Source: Lysobacter ciconiae
GTDB taxonomy: Bacteria; Pseudomonadota; Gammaproteobacteria; Xanthomonadales; Xanthomonadaceae
Assembly: GCF_015209725.1 (NCBI RefSeq)
Contig: NZ_CP063656.1
Span: 1,967,001 to 2,031,000 of the forward strand
Length of the DNA: 64,000 bases
Reading direction: 5' to 3'
Shown: in pieces, positions 31,747 through 39,625 of the stretch
Position numbering within the stretch: position 1 is the stretch's first letter
Layout of the letters: every line of letters starts with the position of its first letter
Notes under the pieces: generated by a model
What the model saw: only the letters and a program-made list of their open reading frames with translations
Told to the model about the DNA's origin: nothing
Database searches by the model: none
Made by a program: the position numbers and the translations under genes

Positions 31747-31811
31747 GCGGTCCACATCATTGATGCGGGCGGGAAGCATAACGGCTGATCGTCCCCGCGG
31801 CAAACCTTTTG

Positions 31812-32024
31812 TCAGTCCGCCGGGTCTTCCACCGCGGTGTCGCTGCCGGTGGCCGCATCTTCGCCCCGCTGGATGCGCTGGTAGATCTCTTCGCGGTGAA
31901 CCGCGACGTCCTTGGGTGCAGTGATGCCGACTCGCACCTGGTTGCCCTTCACGCCGAGCACGGTGACCGTCACCGAGTCGCCGATCATCAGGGTTTCGCC
32001 GACGCGTCGCGTCAGGATAAGCAT
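31812..32024 (-). CDS. csrA: Carbon storage regulator CsrA (RsmA)
   Basis: This 70-residue protein is a full-length CsrA: MLILTRRVGETLMIGD opens with the RNA-contact Arg in LTRRVGE, and GVKGNQVRVGITAPKDVAVHREEIY carries the second RNA-binding patch. CsrA binds GGA motifs in mRNA leaders and controls exopolysaccharide, motility and secondary metabolism in Xanthomonadaceae, so it may control the adjoining island; that link is inferred. An ideal AAGGAG ribosome-binding site precedes the ATG. Its acidic C-terminal tail (GEDAATGSDTAVEDPAD) is longer than in E. coli. It lies downstream of alaS, from which it has its own promoter. Confidence 0.97.
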   Translation of the reverse strand: MLILTRRVGETLMIGDSVTVTVLGVKGNQVRVGITAPKDVAVHREEIYQRIQRGEDAATGSDTAVEDPAD

Positions 32025-32108
32025 TGTCCAATTCTCCTTGTGCCGGTGCGCCTGCACCGAAGCCATGCTCCCGGAACCCCGAAAACAGTCGCTACTGGGT
32101 AAACGATG

Positions 32109-32138
32109 ATTATCGGCTTGTCCGGACACTTGTCACAA
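32109..32138 (-). promoter_or_regulatory. Predicted sigma-70 promoter of csrA
   Basis: On the minus strand, TTGTGA (-35, at 32138-32133) and GATAAT (-10, at 32114-32109) are separated by 18 bases. The -10 ends about 84 bases upstream of the csrA ATG. It lies between alaS and csrA and would allow csrA to be expressed without alaS. Confidence 0.55.
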
Positions 32139-32178
32139 TGGAAAGAAGTCATGCTGACCCGTACAAGTCAGGCAGCGG

Positions 32179-34839
32179 TCAGGAAACCCGCTCGCGCACC
32201 CAATCGGCAACGCCGTCGAGCACACTTGGCAAGATCGGCAGGTCTTCGCCGCCGCCCTGCGCCATGTCGGGTCGTCCGCCGCCCTTGCCATTGATCTGCG
32301 TTGCGACGTGGGAGAGCAATTCGCCGGCCTTGACCTTGCCCGCCGCGGCGCCGTTGACGCCTGCCACCAGGCTGACCTTGCCGTCCTTCGCGCCGGCGAG
32401 CACGACCACCGCGTCACCCAACTGCTGGCGCAGGCGATCAAGCGCGTCACGCAGCGCCTTCGCTTCGAAGCCTTCCAGCCGCACCGCCAGCACCTTGATG
32501 CCGTCCACGTCGACCGCGGAGCCGGCCAGATCCGCGGTCGCGCCGGAGGCAAGTTTGGCCTTCACGGCTTCCAGTTCGCGCTCCAGCTTCTTCTGCCGCT
32601 CCAGCAGGCTGCGCAGTTTGTCGGTGATGTCCGCCGGGCTGCCGCCCAACAGCTGCGCGGCGTCTCGAAGGCGCTTTTCCTCCGCGTCGATATGGTCCAG
32701 CGCGCCCTGCCCGGTCACCGCCTCGATGCGGCGCACGCCGGCGGACACGCCGCCCTCGGACAGGATCTTGAACACCCCGATGTCGCCGGTGCGGCTGACA
32801 TGGGTGCCGCCGCACAACTCGGTTGACGTCTCGCCCATGCGCAGCACGCGCACCTGATCGCCGTACTTCTCGCCGAACAGCGCCATCGCACCGAAATCCA
32901 GCGCTTCCTGCATGCCCATCTGGTGCACTTCGGCCTCGTGGTTGGCGCGGATCTCGGCGTTGACCTTGCGTTCGATGACGGCCAATTCCTCGGCCGTCAC
33001 CGGCTGGAAGTGCGAGAAGTCGAACCGCAGCCGATCCGGTGCGACCAGCGAGCCCTTCTGCAGGACGTGCGTGCCGAGCACGTCGCGCAGGGCGGCGTGC
33101 AGCAGGTGGGTGGCGGAGTGGTTGAGCACGATGGCGCCGCGACGGGTCGACTCGATCCGCGCGTGCACCTTGTCGCCGGGGCGGAGCGCGCCGCTGCGCA
33201 GGGTGCCGACGTGGCCGTGGAACTGGCCGCCGAACTTCACCGTGTCGCGCACGTCGAACATCGCTCCGGCCGAGACCAGCTCGCCGGCATCGCCCATCTG
33301 GCCGCCGCTCTCTGCGTAGAACGGGGTGTCGGCCAGCAGGACGACCGCTTCCTCTCCTGCCTCGATCCGGTCCAGGGCGCGGCCATCGCGCAGCAGGCCG
33401 ACGACTGCCAGGCCTTCGGCCTCCACGCAGTCGTAGCCAAGGAACCGCGTCGGCGACAGTTGCCCCGCCAGCTCGGCCGGCATGGTCGCGGTGTTGCCGA
33501 ACTTGCCGGCGGCCCGCGCGGTATCGCGCTGGCGCTGCATGGCGGCGTCGAAGCCTTCCATGTCCACGGTCAGTCCGCGCTCGCGCGCAATGTCGGCGGT
33601 GAGGTCCACCGGAAAGCCGTAGGTGTCGTACAGGCGGAACGCGTCCGCGCCGGGAATGGTGCCGCCCGAACCGGCCGCTACTTCGTCGAATATCCGCATG
33701 CCCGCATCCAGGGTCTCGGCGAAGCGCTCTTCCTCGGCCAGCAGCGCGCGCTCGATCAGCCCGCGCTGGGCTTCCAGCTCCGGGTACGCCTCGCCCATGG
33801 TTTCGATCAGCGGCTGCAGCATCGAATGGAAGAACGGCTGCTTCTGGCCCAGCATCCAGCCGTGGCGCAACGCGCGGCGGATGATCCGGCGCAGCACGTA
33901 GCCGCGGCCCTCGTTCGACGGCAACACGCCATCGACGATCAGGAAGGCGCAGGCACGGATGTGGTCGGCGATCACCCGCAGCGACTTGTTGTCCAGATCC
34001 TGGGTGCCGGTCAGGCGCGCGGCGGCGGCAATCAGGTGCTGGAAGGTGTCGATCTCGTAGTTGCCGTGCTTGCCCTGCAGGATCGCGGCCAGCCGCTCCA
34101 GGCCCATGCCGGTGTCCACGCAGGGCGCCGGCAGCGGCGCCAGGGTGCCGTCGGGCTGGCGGTCGAACTGCATGAACACCAGATTCCAGATCTCGATGAA
34201 ACGGTCGCCGTCCTCATCGGGCGAGCCCGGCGGGCCACCAAAGTGCTGCTCGCCGTGGTCGTAGAAGATCTCGGTGCACGGCCCGCACGGCCCGGTGTCG
34301 GCCATCTGCCAGAAGTTGTCGGAGGCAAACGGCGCGCCCTTGTTGTCGCCGATGCGGATGATGCGGTCCTCGGGCACGCCGATCGCGTCGCGCCAGATGG
34401 CATAGGCCTCGTCATCGGTCTGGTACACGGTGACCAGCAGGCGCTGCGGGTCCAGGCCCCACACGTCGGTCAGCAGCTCCCACGCCCACTTGATGGCGTC
34501 GAGCTTGAAGTAGTCGCCAAACGACCAGTTGCCGAGCATCTCGAAGAAGGTGTGGTGGCGGGCGGTGTAGCCGACCTGGTCCAAGTCGTTGTGCTTGCCG
34601 CCCGCGCGCAGGCAGCGCTGGACGTCGGCCGCGCGCACGTAACCCGGCTTCTCGCTGCCCAAGAACACGTTCTTGAACTGGACCATCCCGGAGTTGGTGA
34701 ACAGCAGGGTGGGATCATTGGCCGGAATCAACGACGCCGACGGCACGATCGTATGCCCGCGCTCGCGGAAGAACTCGAGGAAATCGCGGCGGATCTGGTT
34801 GGAGCTGGGCGGGCTGGAGCTGGACTTGGGAGCGTTCAT
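32179..34839 (-). CDS. alaS: Alanyl-tRNA synthetase
   Basis: The ATG at 34839 gives 886 residues, the usual length; a GTG three codons upstream is possible. Class II catalytic motifs are recognisable near the N-terminus (RRDFLEFF, HHTFFEML, WELLTDVWG). The editing domain has the zinc-site HSATHLLHAALR and CGGTHVSRTGDIG, and a C-terminal coiled and DHHA1-like region follows. It charges tRNA-Ala and removes mischarged Ser or Gly. It follows recX on the same strand and precedes csrA, the conserved recA-recX-alaS-csrA order of gammaproteobacteria. Confidence 0.98.
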   Translation of the reverse strand: MNAPKSSSSPPSSNQIRRDFLEFFRERGHTIVPSASLIPANDPTLLFTNSGMVQFKNVFLGSEKPGYVRAADVQRCLRAGGKHNDLDQVGYTARHHTFFEMLGNWSFGDYFKLDAIKWAWELLTDVWGLDPQRLLVTVYQTDDEAYAIWRDAIGVPEDRIIRIGDNKGAPFASDNFWQMADTGPCGPCTEIFYDHGEQHFGGPPGSPDEDGDRFIEIWNLVFMQFDRQPDGTLAPLPAPCVDTGMGLERLAAILQGKHGNYEIDTFQHLIAAAARLTGTQDLDNKSLRVIADHIRACAFLIVDGVLPSNEGRGYVLRRIIRRALRHGWMLGQKQPFFHSMLQPLIETMGEAYPELEAQRGLIERALLAEEERFAETLDAGMRIFDEVAAGSGGTIPGADAFRLYDTYGFPVDLTADIARERGLTVDMEGFDAAMQRQRDTARAAGKFGNTATMPAELAGQLSPTRFLGYDCVEAEGLAVVGLLRDGRALDRIEAGEEAVVLLADTPFYAESGGQMGDAGELVSAGAMFDVRDTVKFGGQFHGHVGTLRSGALRPGDKVHARIESTRRGAIVLNHSATHLLHAALRDVLGTHVLQKGSLVAPDRLRFDFSHFQPVTAEELAVIERKVNAEIRANHEAEVHQMGMQEALDFGAMALFGEKYGDQVRVLRMGETSTELCGGTHVSRTGDIGVFKILSEGGVSAGVRRIEAVTGQGALDHIDAEEKRLRDAAQLLGGSPADITDKLRSLLERQKKLERELEAVKAKLASGATADLAGSAVDVDGIKVLAVRLEGFEAKALRDALDRLRQQLGDAVVVLAGAKDGKVSLVAGVNGAAAGKVKAGELLSHVATQINGKGGGRPDMAQGGGEDLPILPSVLDGVADWVRERVS

Positions 34840-34918
34840 GCCTGGCACGGGAAGTCAAAGGGCTGTGCGTGGACTCGACGCCGGTCCCCGCAAGCCGCTT
34901 AGCGTATCAGGGACGGGT

Positions 34919-35464
34919 TCAGCAGCCGAACGAATCGTCCGGATCAAAGCGCGTCGCGGCGCGGACCACGTCGCCGGAAAACCCCCGCCGCATCAAGGTG
35001 TCGGCGGCCTTGCGACGCACCGCGATGTCGTCATGGATCGCGTTTCCGTAACGGCGAGTCACCAGATCGCGGGCGTTCTCCACCCAACTGCCCTCGAAGG
35101 TATCCAGCGCCGCGGCGATCGCGTCATCGTCCAGGCCGTGCATGCGCAGCTCCGCGCGGATGTGGATCGGCCCGTAGCCGCTGCCGGTGCGGTTGCGGAC
35201 CACGCTCTCGGCAAACCGGTTGTCATCCTGCCAGCCGGCGTCGGCGAGCTTGTCCACCGCCGCCTCGACCTCGCGCGCATCCAGTCCGCGCGAGGTGAGC
35301 TTGGTGGTCAGTTCCTTGCGCGAGTGTTCGCGCCGGGCCAGCAGGCCCAGCGCGCGTTGCAGCGGTGTGGCCGGCTCGCGCTTGCGTCGCCGGCCGGTCG
35401 TGCGGCCTGGTTCGGTATCGAACAGGCCTCCGCCGCCTTCATCGTTGGAGCTTTCGTCCTGCAT
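34919..35464 (-). CDS. recX: Regulatory protein RecX
   Basis: This 181-residue protein has three tandem three-helix RecX repeats: LQRALGLLARREHSRKELTTKL near residue 36, VEAAVDKLADAGWQDDNRFAESVV near residue 65, and GPIHIRAELRMHGL with a final AADTLMRRGFS. The glycine- and acid-rich N-terminal 30 residues are variable in the family. RecX modulates RecA filament extension. It lies 31 bases downstream of recA on the same strand and is probably expressed with it. Confidence 0.95.
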   Translation of the reverse strand: MQDESSNDEGGGGLFDTEPGRTTGRRRKREPATPLQRALGLLARREHSRKELTTKLTSRGLDAREVEAAVDKLADAGWQDDNRFAESVVRNRTGSGYGPIHIRAELRMHGLDDDAIAAALDTFEGSWVENARDLVTRRYGNAIHDDIAVRRKAADTLMRRGFSGDVVRAATRFDPDDSFGC

Positions 35465-35495
35465 TGCCCTGCATCGATCGGATCACACGGCCCGA

Positions 35496-36593
35496 TCAGA
35501 CCTCGGCCTTGGCGCCCTTCGCCGGCTTGCCGACCTTGGCGTCCTTGGCATCCTCTTCGTCTTCCGTACCCGCCGCCGCGGCTTCCGCCTTGACGATCTC
35601 GATGGGCACCAGACGCTTGCGGATCTCGGCCTCCAGGCGCTCGGCCAGTTCAACGTTGTCCTTGAGGTACTGGCGGGCGTTCTCCTTGCCCTGGCCGATG
35701 CGCTCCTCGCCCATGCTGTACCAGGCGCCAGCGCGCTCGACCAGCTTGGCCTCCAGGCCCATCTCGATCAGCTCGCCCTCGCGCGAGATGCCCTCGCCGT
35801 AGAGGATCTCGGTGATGACCTGCTTGAACGGCGGCGCCATCTTGTTCTTGACGACCTTGATGCGGGTCTGGTTGCCGATGATCTCGTCGCCCTTCTTGAC
35901 CGCGCCGATGCGGCGGATGTCCAGGCGCACGGAGGCGTAGAACTTCAACGCGTTGCCGCCGGTGGTCACCTCTGGGCTCTGGCCCGGCATCATCTGGCCG
36001 ATCTTGTGGCGCAGCTGGTTGATGAAGACCACCAGGGTGCCGGAACGCTTGATGTTGCCGGTCAGCTTACGCAGGGCCTGGCTCATCAGGCGGGCCTGCA
36101 GGCCGGGCAACTGGTCGCCCATCTCGCCCTCGATCTCGGCCCGTGGGGTGAGCGCCGCGACCGAGTCGATCACCACGATATCCACCGCGGCGGACCGCAC
36201 CAGCATGTCGGCGATTTCCAGCGCCTGCTCACCGGTGTCGGGCTGCGAGAGCAGCAGGTCTTCGACATTCACGCCCAGCTTGGCGGCGTAGGTCGGATCG
36301 AGGGCGTGCTCGGCGTCGATGAACGCGGCGGTGCCGCCCATCTTCTGGCACTCGGCAATCGCCTGCAGGGTCAGGGTGGTCTTGCCTGAGGACTCCGGAC
36401 CGTAGATCTCGACCACGCGGCCCTTGGGCAGGCCGCCAATGCCGAGCGCGATGTCCAGCATCAGCGAACCGGTGCCGATGACCTCGGCGGCCTCGACGAC
36501 ACGGTCGCCCATGCGCATGACCGAACCCTTGCCAAACTGCTTCTCGATCTGGCCCAAGGCCGCGGAAAGAGCGCGCTTTTTGTTCTCGTCCAT
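35496..36593 (-). CDS. recA: Recombinase RecA
   Basis: The ATG at 36593 (MDENKKRALS), with AAGGA 8 bases upstream, is favoured over an ATG seven codons earlier, giving 365 residues. The Walker A motif is GPESSGKTT, Walker B lies in DIVVIDSVAAL and the L2-region segment in NQLRHKIGQMMPG; a C-terminal acidic and Ala/Lys tail ends the protein. It drives homologous recombination and LexA self-cleavage. It lies between lexA and recX. No LexA palindrome of the type found at lexA is visible in the 190 bases upstream. Confidence 0.98.
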   Translation of the reverse strand: MDENKKRALSAALGQIEKQFGKGSVMRMGDRVVEAAEVIGTGSLMLDIALGIGGLPKGRVVEIYGPESSGKTTLTLQAIAECQKMGGTAAFIDAEHALDPTYAAKLGVNVEDLLLSQPDTGEQALEIADMLVRSAAVDIVVIDSVAALTPRAEIEGEMGDQLPGLQARLMSQALRKLTGNIKRSGTLVVFINQLRHKIGQMMPGQSPEVTTGGNALKFYASVRLDIRRIGAVKKGDEIIGNQTRIKVVKNKMAPPFKQVITEILYGEGISREGELIEMGLEAKLVERAGAWYSMGEERIGQGKENARQYLKDNVELAERLEAEIRKRLVPIEIVKAEAAAAGTEDEEDAKDAKVGKPAKGAKAEV

Positions 36594-36784
36594 TGGGGTT
36601 TTCCTTGTTGCCATCAGTGAATGAATCCAGCGTAGTGGGAGGCCGTCGCACACGCTGCGACCGCGACCGTGATTGGGAAATTAGGTGAGACGGCCATTGT
36701 CGGCCATCGGCGCCGCGCCGGTACGGCGGTCGGAAATTGCCTCACGCGTGCAACGGACAACCGGCAATGCGTACGGCTGCGGCA

Positions 36785-37471
36785 CTACCGGCCCCGGCGA
36801 ACGAGGCCGCAGTAAAGCCCTTCAATGGCGAAGTCCTGGTCGGGCATGACCTCGATGGGCTGGTAGTCGGGGTTGCGCGGCAGCAGCCGGATGCGGTCCT
36901 TGCCGATTTTCAGCAGCTTGACGGTGATCTCGTCATCGATGCGGGCCACCACGATCTCGCCGCTGCGCGCCTCGGGAGTGCGGTGCACGCCGATCAGGTC
37001 GCCATCGAAGATGCCCTCATCGCGCATCGAGTCGCCCTGGACCTTGAGCATGTAGTCCGGGGACGGGAAGAAGATGTTGCGGTCAAGCAGCACGTGCTCG
37101 TCCACATTGGGGTCCGCGCCGATGGGTGCGCCCGCGGCGACCCGGCCGAGGACCGGCAACAGCAACGCGTCCTCCTCGCGCGCGCGGATGGCTGCGGAAT
37201 CGACCGCGGCATCGACCCCGTCTCCGCCGTCGTCATCGCCGCCCAGCATCGCCACGCCGGAGGATGTCACCCGCAGGCCGCGCGCCTTGCCCGGCAGGCG
37301 CTCGATCGCTCCCGCCTGCTCCAGCGCTTCCAGATGGTATTGCGCGGCGCGGACCCCGGAGAATCCCATCGCGCGGGCGATCTCGGTCTGCGAGGGCGGC
37401 ATGCCTTCGACCGCGATGCGGTCCGCGATCAGGGCAAGAATGGTGTGCTGGGTTTCGGTGAGTGCGTTCAT
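36785..37471 (-). CDS. lexA: SOS repressor LexA
   Basis: The ATG at 37471 gives 228 residues. The N-terminal winged helix has MPPSQTEIARAMGFSG and AAQYHLEALEQAGAI. The C-terminal S24 protease domain shows the Ala-Gly cleavage site in GRVAAGAPIG, the catalytic Ser in QGDSMRDEGI and the catalytic Lys in ITVKLLK. A long Asp/Gly-rich linker (about residues 75-105) separates the domains. The operator touches the start codon and no Shine-Dalgarno sequence is present, so translation may be leaderless. It is first in the lexA-recA-recX line; cinA lies just upstream. Confidence 0.97.
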   Translation of the reverse strand: MNALTETQHTILALIADRIAVEGMPPSQTEIARAMGFSGVRAAQYHLEALEQAGAIERLPGKARGLRVTSSGVAMLGGDDDGGDGVDAAVDSAAIRAREEDALLLPVLGRVAAGAPIGADPNVDEHVLLDRNIFFPSPDYMLKVQGDSMRDEGIFDGDLIGVHRTPEARSGEIVVARIDDEITVKLLKIGKDRIRLLPRNPDYQPIEVMPDQDFAIEGLYCGLVRRGR

Positions 37472-37489
37472 TAGTAGTAATACTACTAA
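37471..37489. promoter_or_regulatory. LexA operator (SOS box), perfect 19-bp palindrome
   Basis: TTAGTAGTAATACTACTAA is a perfect palindrome around a central A and is identical to the LexA-binding consensus known from Xanthomonadaceae. It abuts and shares one base with the lexA ATG, and lies 39 bases from the cinA stop. It implies autoregulation of lexA. Confidence 0.95.
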
Positions 37490-37528
37490 CAAGCACTCAC
37501 CCGTTACAAGTCAGCGAGCGGCAAAAAC

Positions 37529-38029
37529 CTACATCGCCAGATCCAGCAGCCCGTGCAGCGCCGCCGCCACCGTCTGCCGACGCACCGCATCGCGATCGCC
37601 GTCAAAGTGGAACACCAGTGCGGTCGTGTAGCCGCCGCGTCGCTTCCAGGCGATCCACACGGTTCCGACCGGCTTGTCGTCCACGCCGCCGCCGGGGCCG
37701 GCGATACCGGTGACAGCGACCGCCAGGCTGGCGCCGGAATGCACCAGCGCGCCCGACACCATCTCGATCGCCGTCTCCCGGCTGACCGCGCCATGCTCTT
37801 CCAGCGTGATCGCCTGCACGCCGAGCATCGCCTGCTTGGCCTCGTAGCTGTAGGCCACCATGCCGCAGTCGAACCAGTGCGACGATCCGGCAATGTCGGT
37901 CATCGTCTTGGCGATCCAGCCGCCGGTGCAGCTCTCGGCAGTCGCCAGTCGGTGGTGGTTGTCCCGGGCGGCCTGACCCACCTGGCGCGCGAGTGCCTCA
38001 AGTGCCGCATCCGTAACGTCTTTGCTCAT
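37529..38029 (-). CDS. CinA C-terminal domain amidase (PncC-type nicotinamide-nucleotide amidase)
   Basis: This 166-residue protein corresponds to the CinA C-terminal domain alone. HHRLATAESCTGGWIAKTMTD holds the conserved catalytic Ser in AESCTGG, and later segments YSYEAKQAMLGV, GAVSRETA and AVTGIAGPGGG are also conserved. PncC deamidates NMN in pyridine-nucleotide recycling. The N-terminal molybdopterin-binding-like domain of full CinA is absent, as in many proteobacteria. It lies upstream of lexA on the same strand; the operator is in the gap. Confidence 0.92.
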   Translation of the reverse strand: MSKDVTDAALEALARQVGQAARDNHHRLATAESCTGGWIAKTMTDIAGSSHWFDCGMVAYSYEAKQAMLGVQAITLEEHGAVSRETAIEMVSGALVHSGASLAVAVTGIAGPGGGVDDKPVGTVWIAWKRRGGYTTALVFHFDGDRDAVRRQTVAAALHGLLDLAM

Positions 38030-38086
38030 GGCGGCACTATACCGCCCACCTGCGTCACGATGATTCGCGCGACCCTTTAAAGGACA

Positions 38087-39538
38087 ATGGCGGACCTTTC
38101 CACGCGCGCCATGATGAACACATCCTCGACCCGCAGCTCCACCGCGACCACGGTGCAGGACACCCAGGTCGCAGACGCCTGGCATGCATTGCTCGACGAC
38201 GTGGCGCAGGAACAGGTGGCGCTGCTGCGCGAACTGGCGCATTCCGCGCCGCCGTCGCTGGCCGAGCACTTCTATGCCGGGATGCTGGATGACCCGCGCG
38301 CCAGCCGCTTCCTGTCGTCCGAGCAGGTGCAGAGCCGGCTCAAACCCTCGATGCTGCGCTGGATAACCAACCTGCTGACCTCCGGCCCTGACGACGTGGA
38401 CGCGCAGATCGCCGAGCAGCGCCTGATCGGCGACGTGCACGCACGGATTGGCATCCCGGTGGACCTGGTGATCCGCGGCACGCGCATGCTCAAGCACCAG
38501 CTGTACCGGCACATCATCAATGTCGCGCCGCCGGAGTTGGCCAGCGCCACCATCGCGCTGGTCAGCGACCTGTTCGACCTGGCGCTGGAGATGATGAGCC
38601 ACGCCTACTCCGTTGCCCGCGAGCGCTCGACCCGGCTGGACGCGTCGTACCGGATGTTCTCGCTGATCCAGAACATCGGCACCGAGCGCGAGCGCCAGCG
38701 CGCCCTGCTTCTGGACTGGGAGAACGCCCTGCTCTACCGGTACGCCAGCGCCCCGGTCGACGTTGGCACAGCGCCGCAGCTCGCCCAGTCCGAGTTCGGC
38801 CTGTGGTTCAGCCACAAGGGCCTGCCCAGTTTCGGCGACACTGCGGAGACGCGGCAGGTGTCGGCGCTGATCGCCTCCATCGATGATCTGGTCAGCAGTC
38901 CCGGGGAAAATCCGTCGACGTCGCTGCCGTCCATCCGCGCGCAGCTGGCCCAGACCCGCGCGCTGATCGGCATGCTGTTCGACAACATCGGCGCGTTGGA
39001 GGCCGGTCGCGACGCGCTCACCAGCCTGCTCAACCGGCGGTTCCTTCCGACCGTATTGCGGCGCGAGGTGGCGCTGGCCAGTGAGTCCTCCGGCGGGTTC
39101 TCGGTGCTGCTGCTGGACCTGGACCACTTCAAGGCGATCAACGACGCACACGGCCACGACGGCGGCGACCGGGCCCTGCAGCACGTGGCCGCCAACCTCG
39201 CCCAGCACACGCGCAGCAGCGACTACCTGTTCCGCTTCGGCGGCGAGGAGTTCGTGATGGTGCTCGGCTCGGTGAGCGCGGATCAGGCGGTGGCGATCGC
39301 CGACGAGCTGCGCGAGCGCATCGCCGCCTCACCGGTGACGATGAGCGACGGCAGCAAGGTCCCGGTCACCGCCAGCATCGGCGTGGCCGTGCACGACGGC
39401 CATCCGGACTACGAACGCGTCCTGGCACGCGCCGACGCGGCGATGTACCAGGCCAAGCGCAACGGCCGCAACCGGGTTGAGCTGGCAACAGCCGCGATGG
39501 TCGAGCCGCCGGGCAGCAGGCTGCTCTCGGCGCGCTGA
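38087..39538 (+). CDS. Globin-coupled sensor diguanylate cyclase (DosC/DgcO-like)
   Basis: This 483-residue protein has an N-terminal globin-coupled sensor domain (about residues 30-180). The probable haem-ligating His lies in GDVHARIGIPVDLVIRG near residue 123. A helical middle linker follows, then a C-terminal GGDEF domain (about residues 310-470) with the active motif GGEEF. RSSD five residues before it is the RxxD inhibitory I-site, so product feedback by cyclic-di-GMP is expected. SLLNRRFL and DLDHFKAIND are the usual substrate-binding segments. It should make c-di-GMP in response to oxygen or another gas. C-di-GMP commonly controls exopolysaccharide, but no direct link to the island can be shown. 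It is divergent from cinA. Confidence 0.9.
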   Translation: MADLSTRAMMNTSSTRSSTATTVQDTQVADAWHALLDDVAQEQVALLRELAHSAPPSLAEHFYAGMLDDPRASRFLSSEQVQSRLKPSMLRWITNLLTSGPDDVDAQIAEQRLIGDVHARIGIPVDLVIRGTRMLKHQLYRHIINVAPPELASATIALVSDLFDLALEMMSHAYSVARERSTRLDASYRMFSLIQNIGTERERQRALLLDWENALLYRYASAPVDVGTAPQLAQSEFGLWFSHKGLPSFGDTAETRQVSALIASIDDLVSSPGENPSTSLPSIRAQLAQTRALIGMLFDNIGALEAGRDALTSLLNRRFLPTVLRREVALASESSGGFSVLLLDLDHFKAINDAHGHDGGDRALQHVAANLAQHTRSSDYLFRFGGEEFVMVLGSVSADQAVAIADELRERIAASPVTMSDGSKVPVTASIGVAVHDGHPDYERVLARADAAMYQAKRNGRNRVELATAAMVEPPGSRLLSAR

Positions 39539-39574
39539 GCCACGCCCCGGTCGCACGCGCGCAAGCGAACCGGC

Positions 39575-39610
39575 AAAAAAAACCGCCGCCCGCATCGCTG
39601 CAGGCGGCGG
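39575..39610 (-). terminator. Intrinsic terminator of the TonB-dependent receptor gene
   Basis: On the minus strand CCGCCGCC (39610-39603) pairs with GGCGGCGG (39590-39583) and is followed by eight T residues (39582-39575). It lies 16 bases after the receptor stop. Confidence 0.9.
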
Positions 39611-39625
39611 CGCATTACCCGCGGA

